Shown in pieces: positions 9,980 to 18,271 of a stretch of DNA of 18,271 nt (within the stretch, counting starts at the first letter, position 1; the number at the start of each line of letters is the position of its first letter). The position numbers and the translations under genes are program-made. Below the pieces are notes generated by a model. That model did no database searches, had not been told where the DNA came from, and worked only from the letters and a program-made list of their open reading frames with translations. The stretch spans positions 1 through 18,271 of the forward strand of contig JADGJL010000554.1 of NCBI GenBank assembly GCA_027600665.1. The letters are read 5' to 3'. The stretch is from Irineochytrium annulatum (Eukaryota; Chytridiomycota; Chytridiomycetes; Chytridiales; Chytridiaceae).

Positions 9980-10609
9980 CGCACAGAAAAGGAAGGTTGA
10001 GGGGAAAAGTACAGTTGCAAGCAAGGGCGATTAGTGCAGGGTCTTGGCTACCGGCCAGAATTACATTGATTTTTTTACGTAGCTCACAACGACTTGTGCG
10101 CCCTTCCACGCTTCAGGGGCCCATGGCGGCTGCATCTGACCTCGACGAGGGGCGTTCTGTAGCGGCCGCCTAAAACCATAACCCTGCGGAAAAATCGTCT
10201 CGTGAAGATAAGGTGATGAAGGGAAGTTAATTTTTCGAGTCATTTTTGGCTTTACTTCTTTCACCCGCTGCTCTGGTGAGCGAGGAAGCTGGTTGGTGTC
10301 GAGGGTGATAAGGCACGAGCGCGCGAGCTCGAAGCGCGGCAGTGTGATGCCGGCAGCGGTGGGTTCAAAGCTCCGAGCTTGGATTCTTCCTCAAGGACGA
10401 GTCTGGGCATTCTGTGGTTCACTTGAATGAGACAGGATGCCGGCATACTTGACACTGCACGCGCTGACGTCCTTCGCGTTCAGCGGTGTCGTGATGCCTG
10501 ATGCCGCGCGCGAACACATGATGTTCGCAAATAACTACCCTCTCGAGGATGGTGGTTTCCACCGCTCTCCTTTGCGACGTCAGTCCCTGCTGCGAATCCA
10601 AACCTGACC
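9980..10609. other. Region without a convincing gene
   Basis: Several short frames are open on both strands: for example a plus-strand frame from ATG 10437 of about 55 codons, and a minus-strand frame containing MTRKINFPSSPYLHETIF ending near 10061. None shows a recognisable domain or convincing splice context. The region lies between the weak minus-strand ORF and the ankyrin-like pseudogene and may contain further decayed coding sequence. Confidence 0.4.
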
Positions 10610-11414
10610 ATGCCTTCACCGTGGCGTTCGATTTTACCTCTTGGCGATCGCGTTCGCTCAGCATCTCGCCTGCGATCATTCGCCGAAGGTCTGCTGGAAA
10701 TCCTCCCGACTTGTTGTGGCCTACCTTTTATCCTCGACCACCCACAGTTCGACCTTCACATGGATGATGACGCCGTCGTCCGAATGTTTGCGAGCCATGC
10801 GTTTTTCGTCGACTCAAAGGCTACAACGACGATTGCGACAGGTTGATACAAAAATGGGACGCGAGCAAATCCTCGCGTTTATCGCTTGCGCCAGGCCCAG
10901 GTCAGCTTGAAGCGATGAAAAGACTGGAAGCGTGCCCCGAAGTGATGGATGCCTGCAGAGCAATGCAACGCTGTCTTGGTTTCAACCTCAGGACGGACGA
11001 AGATGCGTCGCTGGATTGGGGACCCAAAGAGTATGCTCGTTTCGGCGCAGCTTCGTCATGTATGGCGAGGAGAATGCCACCATCTTCTACGCCTCACGAT
11101 CCGTTATGCCCAATCGTGCTAACGGGGAAGAACACGCCGACTACATCTCCATGCTGTTCTACGCCAGATTGATCGACTCGCGTGACGGGACGACATCCTG
11201 GAGGCGGAGCCCCGCGGGAACGCAGCCGTCATGAGGCTGTTGCTAGCTGCGGAATTCGATGCTGGAGCGACAAAGTTATGCGGAGATATCGTTCAATTCG
11301 AACGCCAAAGGTGCTATGGACATGGTGCAGTTTCTCCTCAGCGACAGGCACGTGCCACCAGCAAGGACATTAGCTGATTCGTTACTGGAGGCTTGTATGG
11401 GAAGTCTGTCCTGA
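10610..11414 (+). pseudogene. Ankyrin-repeat-like pseudogene with several frameshifts
   Basis: Protein-like sequence on one strand is split over frames. Block 1 (from ATG 10610) reads SILPLGDRVRSASRLRSF and DHPQFDLHMDDDAVVRMF. Near 10822 the sense continues in another frame (KGYNDDCDRLIQKWDASK, then KRLEACPEVMDACRAMQRCL). Near 11050 it shifts again (FVMYGEENATIFYAS), near 11185 again (AAVMRLLLAAEFDAGATKL), and near 11290 again (NAKGAMDMVQFLLSD, ADSLLEACMGS), ending at TGA 11412-11414. The last two blocks look like ankyrin helices, and the N-terminal layout resembles the large ankyrin families of chytrids. The gaps between blocks are far too short for introns, so point insertions or deletions are the simplest reading. 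Block limits are shown by sense; homology to ankyrin is recognition by eye. Confidence 0.65.
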
Positions 11415-11751
11415 GAGTGCTGAATGCATGGTTTTGCACAGAATTTGCTCATACGTTGCAGGATAATTATACAGCAAGATGGATTAAAAAAGAAATTAAA
11501 AAAACTATCAAAACGAATCTTATTGTGGTAAAATCGCTAACTGTATCTCACGCAACATCCCAGGATTCGCTACTAAAGTCATGTAAAAAAAAGCCTCAAA
11601 GTTTTCATCCCCTAGGGCCAAACCACTGTGATAAGAAAGCTTAATACAGCCTTCGACAATACTACAAAACATAAATAATCAAAAACACTCGTATGGAGCA
11701 GGCCTAAACAGAAACCAAACTACTTCGACTCACGCAGACGAACCTAACCGC
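11415..11751. other. AT-rich region with the RAD7 3' flank
   Basis: These 337 nt lie between the end of the ankyrin-like pseudogene and the RAD7 stop codon, which faces it. Runs of A are frequent at 11480-11620. A short frame here (about 11393-11644) is lysine-rich only because of those A runs. The RAD7 3' UTR on the minus strand should be here; no canonical signal stands out. Confidence 0.4.
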
Positions 11752-14152
11752 TTAGTCGAACTCGTTGCCAATCTTCCTTATAACAGCGCCGTTGGCATTG
11801 ATATGCGCCCGAAGCAAACTGAACTCGGTCAACTTGTTGCAGCCGTAAATTTTGACCGACTTCAGCATTGGGCACTGAAGATATGCAGTAAGTAACGGCG
11901 GTCGGAATGGTGAAACCATTTACCTTGATCACGAGCTCGCCAAAAACGTCGTCGTCCAAGCTTCGGACCCAGCTCAAATCGACCTCTTCCAACCTCGGCA
12001 TGTTGCCACTGCAGAAGGCATTTTGTAGCGAGTGGGTCGTCACAAACTCAAGCCCATTCATCCCAAGAAACTCGAGCGAGTTCCCATGGTGCGACACGAT
12101 GGAATTTAAAGCGTCGTCTTTAAGGTTAACAACACGAGACACGTTCAAACGGGAAAGGGTCGCCTCCGGCTGGAAGGCATTCAAAAACGTCACGAATCCC
12201 TCATCCGTGAGAGACTCATTCCCACGGAGGGACAACCGCTGAAGTTTCCGGCAATTCGGGGCAATTCCATCCAACAGAACTAAATCTTCCATATCGGGGA
12301 ACCTAAACAAATTTTCAACCGCCAACTCAGCCAAAAGCGTACTTACCCATTCAGCTCTAAAACCTTCAGAGCCTTCCCGATCGACTTGATAACGCCGACG
12401 ATGCTCTCGTCCTTGACCTCCCCAAGCTCCTCCAGAACCAGGGTCTCGAGTCTCGCAAGTTTCTCTAACGACTTCACACCCTCGTCCTTCAAGGCCCTGC
12501 ATTGCCCCAAAGAAAGGCTCTCCACATTCGGGCAATTGTCCGCGAGACATTCGATAGACGAAGAAGACAGTTTCGCGGCGTTCTCAAGGCAAAGCAGACG
12601 CAGAATCCCTCCTAGCGCTGTGAAAAGGCGTTCGTACGCCTTGTCGGTTACGAGGAACGGACCCTTGAGAGTCAACGAGTGAAGATGGGGACAGTTTGAA
12701 GTGATCGCGTCCAATGCCTCATCTGAAAAGCAAGCAATGAGAAAATGAGAACACATTGAACACGAGCGTTACCGTTCATTTGGCCACAGTCCGACAAGTT
12801 CAAGACCCTGACGTTCATACTAGACATGGCAATTTGCCTCAGACAGTTCGCGCTCAACCCTAAGCATAATTCAGAAAGCGCCGAAGTTGCAAAAGCCTTA
12901 CGAGCGCAATCAAACAACTCGATGGTTTCCTCATTCGGGCCAATGAAGAGGTTAAGCGTCCTCGAGTTAATCTGACGCTGGCGACTTAGAATCGCCGAAA
13001 TGCCTATAGATTTGCGATCAATTAGAAACTGAGAATAGCCCGAAGTCGGAGCTGCTTACGGCGCTTAATCGAGTCTGGGATGTCACCGAACTATAGAAAG
13101 TTACAAAGCATAGTGTGTGAATGTCACAAACCTCCTCCACCAAGTCGATGTTGTCAGAAACAACCTTAATGCACATGTCCCTCAGCGACATGATGCTCGA
13201 ACCGTACTCAATATCGCCAACAAGCCGAGACTTCATGTGCTTAATCTTAGCCGCTTGCATCTTCTTCGACTTCGACGGGATAGTCTGACACGCCACGCAC
13301 AGGTTCGTGTCATCCTCCGGCACATACTTCCTAAGACACCTCTGACAGAACATGATAGCCCTCCCGTCCGTCCCAAAAGGCCTCAGCTCCCCGTCCACTT
13401 CCCCCTTCCTCCTCCTCTGACCGTTCTTTGAGCTCGCCCCGAATAACTCCCCCTCCTCCTCGTCCTCGTCGTCGTTATCGCTCTCCTTCTTCTTCCCGGC
13501 TTTACGATTGCCCTTTTTATTAGACGCCGCGGTCTTCTTCGCCTTCGCCTTCTCTGCTGCGGCCGCCTTTTTCTTCGCCGCCGTGGTCTTGACGACCTCC
13601 ACCACCTTAGCCCGCTTGGCCGCCGCCTTCGTCGCACTGCCGGCCCGAGTCTTCCGTTTAACGCCGGCCTTGGATGTCGTGGCGTCCTCGCCGTTCACCG
13701 GCCCACCCGGCTCCGCCTCATTCGAGTCGTTCTCCTTGTCGTCCTCGTCGGAGTCGTCGCTAACGCTGCTGTCGCTGTCAATGTCATCGGCAGCAGCACC
13801 ATCAGCGATAACAGGCGCGTTTGACGTGGTCGCCGACCCATCGACCGCCGCCTGGTTGGCCACATTCGCAGGGGCGGGGTCGTCATCTCGAATGATGCGG
13901 CCGGTGAACTGCGTGCGAGGAGCTGTTCCGAAACGTTAAAAGCAGCCTGTACGCGAGGAAACCGACCTCGAATGCCTTTCTCCTGCAAGCGAAAAAGGAC
14001 GCGAAGTTAGATCGGTCTCACCCTTGCCCCTCAGTGAACAGGTCCAGGAGTCTCCTGGCGCCACGAGAGAGGTCGCTAAAGCTCACCTTCAGGAAGGACG
14101 TCAGCGCCGACGCTGGGCCGCGAATGGAGCTGTCGCGGTTACGGCGGGACAT
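11752..14152 (-). CDS. RAD7: DNA repair protein RAD7 (Rhp7-like), global-genome nucleotide excision repair
   Basis: In yeast, Rad7 acts with Rad16 to recognise lesions in non-transcribed chromatin during nucleotide excision repair. Eight exons (14152-14087, 13982-13967, 13922-13132, 13090-13060, 13003-12773, 12722-12347, 12302-11924, 11874-11752) join in compatible phases to 670 aa. The N-terminus MSRRNRDSSIRGPASALTSF is the family's opening motif, continuing LKEKGI over intron 1. An acidic Ser/Asp segment (about 75-100) precedes a Lys/Ala-rich segment (about 110-175). A zinc-binding module has Cys at 220, 223, 236 and 239 (CQRC, 12 residues, CVAC). Next come SLRDMCIKVVSDNID, EEFGDIPDSIKRRISAIL and leucine-rich repeats (for example LNLSDCGQMNDEALDAI, LTLKGPFLVTDKAYERLF) to the end. 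Exons 2 and 4 are only 16 and 31 nt. It is divergent from the SET/MYND gene with 65 bp between starts. Confidence 0.94.
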
Positions 14153-14217
14153 CGCTGGGGAGGCCGCAGTCACGAATGAAGGCTTGGTGAATGCAGGAGT
14201 AAGATTGTCAACTTCGG
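14153..14217. promoter_or_regulatory. Compact divergent promoter between RAD7 and SET/MYND gene
   Basis: Only 65 bp separate the two start codons (14152 minus, 14218 plus). Both 5' leaders and core promoters must fit in or overlap this space and the neighbouring coding sequence, unless a start has been misplaced. No TATA box is visible. Coordinated expression is inferred from geometry alone. Confidence 0.6.
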
Positions 14218-15465
14218 ATGTTGATGGCCGGATGTTACCAGGAGAGGGAATCCGATCGAGGCCGCGGCCTGTTTGCGAAGTCCGCAATCAATCACGGTAC
14301 CCTTATTCTAAAAGAGCTTCCTGTTGTCGCCGTGGTCGATGACCTGCATTTCGACGGACACTGCGCTTTATGCTTCGGACCGGCATCGTTCAAATGTTCA
14401 TTGTGTTCCACAGCCGCGTACTGTGGTCGAGAGCACCAACGTGTTGACTGGAAACTCCACAAGGGTCTTGAATGCAGCGTCATGAAGCGGTGCGCTCGCG
14501 GACGGCATCGATTACCCACCCTGCTTCGGGCTCTGTTAAGGCTACTGTGCCTTTGCGACGCCGACAAGACGCTCTTGAAACGCGTCAGGAGGCTCGTCAG
14601 CCATCGTGATCGGTTCAAGCAGTCTCGTATTGATCAATTTGCGGAGATGGGCCAAGGCTTGTGCAGTTTAATTGCCGAATGCACAGATGCCAGCAGTAAT
14701 GGAACTCAGTCGGGTCTTAAAGAGGCCGTTTCGTCGCTCTTGGACGTTTTCTGCATATTCTCCGTAAATTCGATCAGCGTCTGCGACGGAGAACTCGTGA
14801 ACCTTGGGGTCGGGCTCTTTTTGCAGATGTCGATGGTGAATCATAGCTGCTGGCCAAATTGTGCGGTGATATTCGAGGCGGACGAGGCATTTTTGCGACC
14901 GATCAGAAATGTGAAGGAAGGGGAGGAGTTGACGATATCATACATTGAGATCGCCGAGTCGAGAGAGCTAAGAAGGGGAGAGCTTAAGGATAGATATTTT
15001 TTCGACTGCGTGTGCGAGTTATGTGAGAGACAGAAGGGTGAAGTGGAAACGATGAGGACAGAGGATGTGAGTGGGAACGCGAATGATTGGAAGATTTTGG
15101 AAGTGAGAGCATCGCGGCTGCAGACTGCTCTATCTCCCTCGTCTTCGTCGCTACTGGCGTCGCGACGGGCTTATCTGGACGCGTTACTGCAGAATCAACA
15201 GTGGGACAAGGCTTACGCGGTTTCACGCGCGATAGAGGCGACGTTGCCGGTGATATATCCCGCCGGGCATCCGTGTTTCGGAATACAGTGCTTTACGAGC
15301 GCCAAGCTTATGCAAGTTATTGAAATCGGGCCTCCGAAAGAGTCGATATCACTGTTGCAATTGAGCTTACGGCACCTAGAGAAGTCACACGGCAGCGATC
15401 ATCCCATGTCGAAGAACGTGCGGCAACTTCTGTTGCAAGCGCAGCAAGAGGTGAACCAGCATTAG
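14218..15465 (+). CDS. SET and MYND domain protein (SMYD-like lysine methyltransferase)
   Basis: SMYD-type enzymes transfer methyl groups from S-adenosylmethionine to lysines of histones or other proteins. The single-exon ORF encodes 415 aa. The split SET domain begins near SDRGRGLFAKSAINHGTLIL. The MYND zinc finger is inserted at 49-86 (Cys 49, 52, 60, 63, 69, His 73, His 81, Cys 86); His 73 stands where most MYND fingers have Cys. The second SET half has the cofactor-binding NHSCWPNC (208-215) and EELTISYIE (about 236-244), followed by a post-SET DCVCELC zinc site (Cys 264, 266, 269). The C-terminal 140 residues are helical, TPR-like, as in SMYD proteins. ATG 14218 is the first in frame; Met3 is an alternative. 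The histone or non-histone substrate cannot be inferred. It shares a 65-bp intergenic space with RAD7. Confidence 0.93.
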   Translation: MLMAGCYQERESDRGRGLFAKSAINHGTLILKELPVVAVVDDLHFDGHCALCFGPASFKCSLCSTAAYCGREHQRVDWKLHKGLECSVMKRCARGRHRLPTLLRALLRLLCLCDADKTLLKRVRRLVSHRDRFKQSRIDQFAEMGQGLCSLIAECTDASSNGTQSGLKEAVSSLLDVFCIFSVNSISVCDGELVNLGVGLFLQMSMVNHSCWPNCAVIFEADEAFLRPIRNVKEGEELTISYIEIAESRELRRGELKDRYFFDCVCELCERQKGEVETMRTEDVSGNANDWKILEVRASRLQTALSPSSSSLLASRRAYLDALLQNQQWDKAYAVSRAIEATLPVIYPAGHPCFGIQCFTSAKLMQVIEIGPPKESISLLQLSLRHLEKSHGSDHPMSKNVRQLLLQAQQEVNQH

Positions 15466-15699
15466 ACGTGTCTGTCCTTTGCTCGATATGAATTCACATG
15501 CAATAACTTCCAGTGCTTATTTCGTGGGCTATGTCGCTTATTTTGTACTACTGGTTCTTGTCAAGTAGTTCAAAGTGTGTACGGAAGCGGATTGGAAGGA
15601 ATGGCTGGGTTGGAAAAAATACACTGGCACTTCATTTACGCAATTCCGAATATGGCATACCCACCAAAAAAAAAAATAATCTGTTGTATTTCCAAAGAA
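15466..15699. other. Convergent 3' intergenic region
   Basis: These 234 nt separate the stop codons of the SET/MYND gene (plus) and PRP28 (minus), which face each other. A run of A at about 15665-15676 is the only notable tract. The two 3' UTRs probably meet or overlap here. Confidence 0.5.
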
Positions 15700-18271
15700 T
15701 TACACTTGCTGTTTTTCTCTTCGCATCGCCGCCTCGTGGTTCGCCAACTCGGGCGGAATTCTTGACCCAGGTGTCTTCATCAGCAGCTGCTTGAGGTCGT
15801 AGAAGACCTCGGAGTCGTCATACGACAAAAACGTAAGAGCCGTTCCTTTAGCTCCAGCACGACCCGTTCTACCGATCCGGTGAGTGTAGTCCTCGATGTT
15901 TTTCGCCATGTTGAACTAGAAAGAGGGAAAAAGCGATTAGAGGTTATTGCGACACTCAAGGAAATGACGATACGAACGTTAAGCACAAGCGACACATTCT
16001 TGACATCGATACCACGACCAGCGACGTCCGTCGCAATGAGAATATCTTTCGCCCCAGATTTGATAGCGGCCAAAGACGTCTCACGCTGATCTTGCGACTT
16101 GCCACCGTGAAGCGTCGTCGTCTTGTGCCCCAGCTTATCAAGCGCCTTTGATAACACGTCGCAACCCTTCTTCTGGTTGACAAAGATGATGATGGGTGGC
16201 TCGAACTCGCCGCTCGCCAGCACGTCAAGCAGCCTTTGCTTCTTCTTGTTCTCGTCGCTGATCATTTCGACCCTCTGCTCGATCCTGTTGACCACTTGAC
16301 CGGCCGTACCGATGGTGACAACGACAGGCCTTCGAAGGTATTTCTTCGCGAGCCTCTCCACCGCCGTCGGCATGGTCGCCGAGAACATGACGGTTTGCCG
16401 GTACCTGCCCCTCGGCTCACCCGCCATGATTGCTTTCGACTCTGGTAAGGCGTCCGGAAAGTCGCCATCTTCGCCCTCCGGCTTCACGTTGGAGACGGGC
16501 AGCGCGTCGAGAATGTAATTCACATCAACTTCAAAACCCATATCAATCATCCGATCGGCCTCGTCCATGACCACGTAGGCGCATTGACTGAGCACCATGA
16601 TTCGACGATCCAGGAAATCTTTCAAGCGACCTGGCGTCGCTATAACAATGTGAGCGCCACTTCGCAAATTGAATGATTGCTCCTCAATTGTATGACCACC
16701 GACGATCGACACACAAATAAAATCCATTCCTTTGCAGAACTTTACGGTCTCCTGTTCAATTTGCTGCGCCAGCTCACGAGTGGGGGCCAGGATGAGAGCG
16801 TATGGACCGTGAAACCGATTCTCGTCCGTTAACGGGGGTAACTCCGATATGTAAACAAGCATAGGGATGACGAAGGACGCCGTCTTTCCGGACCCCGTTT
16901 CAGCGATACCGATAATGTCGCGGTTTTGCAGACCGATTGGAATGGCCTGACGCTGAATTGGCGTCGGCTCTTTATAACCGACGTCCGCAATAACGCTTAA
17001 GATTTTCGGCGGAATCGGTGACTCGGCCCAAGAGCGCAGCGGGTTTGGTACGACGCCGCCCTTCGTCGCGATGTTGAAGTCTTCCTTGAAAATACGCCAA
17101 TCACGATCCTTCATCTCCGTTAATGGCTTCTCGGACCAATGCCGATCGTCCCATGCGTTCTTCTTATCCTTAATCCGCTCAAGCTCAAGCAGCTCCCTGC
17201 AAAACACAAGGAGTTAAAAAGACAGCCAAGCGGACATCGCAAGCAAAGATACAGACTTAGATCGTTCAATCTCCTCAGCGGATTGCCTTTGAGTGACAAG
17301 GCTTTGATAAAATTCATTTCTCTTCTTCTTCTGCTCCTTAATATCGATCCCCGCAATGTGGCCTCTCCCAAACAGCTGCACATCGTGGCGATTTGCATAG
17401 ATCGGATTAATGTCTCGCGACGTATCTTCGTCGGCAGCCCAATCGAACACGAATTTCTTCTCGTTCATCCTCCGGATTTTCCGCTTTTTACGCTCGGCGC
17501 CCATGTACCGCTCCTAAAAACAGCAACTATCAATATAAAGCCAATGCTGCTTATTGAAGAATAACGTACCCGAATAGCCTGCAGCTCCTTATCCGCGAGT
17601 CCGTCACCTTCGTCCTCGTCACTTTCTTCTTCCCGCTTCTTCGAGCGAGGTGGCTCCGGCATCCGCGAATGCCCGTTGCGCCGACCATCACGCCTATCGT
17701 CGCGCCGTTCATCACGCCGGTGAAAATCCCCTCGACCGTCAAAATAGCCGTTTTCCAGGGGCCTTTGGGCGGCAGCACTCTCGCGCTCCTTTCGCTCCTC
17801 CTCTTCCTTCGCTTTTCGTTCCTCAACCTCCTTCATTCTTCGCTCTAAAGCCAACTTAGCTCGCTCTTCCTTTGATAAGAACACCGGCTGTGGGGATAAA
17901 AAAAATAAGCGATTAAATCGTACGAACGCTAAACAACACATACTTTGTCGGCGGCCTTCTTCTCCTCCGTCTTCTTCGCCAGTAATTCTTCTACCGAGAT
18001 CGGCACCCGCTTCGCCGCCTCCTCCTTCGTCTCTTCCACAGCCGCCGCCTGACTCAACATCCGCGCCGATCGCTCCCTCGCAATCTCCTCCAGCTTCTTA
18101 ACCTCGCTGTTAACCGAGGAACCGTCATTCCTTCCCGACGGCCTTTCACCTCGCCGGTCGTCGTCCCGCCGCCCACCGACTCGCTGGTCGTTTCTAAAGT
18201 CCCTCCGGCCGCCTCCGTCCCTGTGCCCACCACCATTCGGGTGACCACCACCACCACCACCCCCGCCACCA
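15700..18271 (-). CDS. PRP28: Pre-mRNA splicing DEAD-box RNA helicase PRP28/DDX23, 5'-truncated
   Basis: Prp28 is the ATPase that helps exchange U1 for U6 snRNA at the 5' splice site during spliceosome activation. Visible exons are 18271-17944, 17887-17570, 17513-17257, 17196-15978 and 15915-15700, giving about 778 aa; the first exon is open to the window edge. The N-terminal part has Gly/His/Arg/Asp-rich low complexity, then [19 protein letters not shown] and [12 protein letters not shown]. The Prp28-specific block follows: [24 protein letters not shown] and [12 protein letters not shown]. All helicase motifs are intact: Q motif [24 protein letters not shown], Ia PTRELAQQ, Ib [52 protein letters not shown]. 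The C-terminal [13 protein letters not shown] is typical. The donor at 17256 is a non-standard GTCTGT, fixed by phase and family sequence (ERSK joined to [12 protein letters not shown]). Confidence 0.97.

Noticed and set aside
10061..10264. Minus-strand frame containing MTRKINFPSSPYLHETIF as a possible first exon of the small ORF to its left
   Set aside because: No convincing splice pair joins it to the frame at 9979, and an in-frame stop lies between them.
13508..13939. Plus-strand Ala/Phe/Ser-rich frame resembling membrane segments
   Set aside because: It is the antisense of the Lys/Ala and acidic regions of RAD7, whose codons read as Phe, Ala and Ser on the other strand.

Overview
The window is nuclear DNA of a fungus. 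Genes are densely packed and split by many short introns (about 41 to 146 nt). Introns have fungal-type branch sites (a perfect TACTAAC at 409-415, TACTAAT at 921-927) and the standard genetic code is used. A Rom2-type RhoGEF with DH, PH and CNH domains, a RAD7 orthologue and a PRP28 orthologue are expected of fungi. A sensor with a double Cache domain and HAMP-like region, plus a decayed ankyrin-like gene, is more typical of an early-diverging, chytrid-like lineage than of Dikarya; that placement is inference. No tRNA, rRNA, CRISPR array, transposase or viral gene was seen.

Layout, left to right. (1) 3-1346, plus: 3' part of a secreted PNGase A-family amidase. (2) 1621-4887, plus: RhoGEF of 963 aa in six exons. 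(3) A 46-bp perfect tandem duplication at 4903-4994 in its 3' flank. (4) About 5157-7507, plus: two-TM protein with a double Cache ectodomain and HAMP-like segment, but no cyclase, kinase or other output domain. (5) 7961-9052, minus: probable mitochondrial protein of 324 aa, family not recognised, with one degenerate EF-hand-like loop. (6) 9369-9979, minus: weakly supported small ORF cut by an A22 tract. (7) 10610-11414, plus: ankyrin-like pseudogene read in at least five frame blocks. (8) 11752-14152, minus: RAD7 nucleotide-excision-repair factor, eight exons, 670 aa. (9) 14218-15465, plus: intronless SET/MYND (SMYD-like) protein, start codon only 65 bp from that of RAD7. (10) 15700-18271, minus: PRP28/DDX23 DEAD-box spliceosomal helicase, 5' end beyond the window.

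These are mostly independent housekeeping and signalling genes, as usual in a eukaryotic genome; there is no operon. The one arrangement suggesting shared control is the divergent RAD7/SMYD pair. Exon models were built by hand from splice signals, phase and recognisable family sequence. All multi-exon models close in frame, but a few splice sites (noted in the entries) are ambiguous. The strongest leads are the output-less Cache/HAMP sensor, the very small exons (24 nt in the sensor, 16 and 31 nt in RAD7), the compact divergent promoter and the ankyrin-like pseudogene. I did not find a clearly new multi-gene system.
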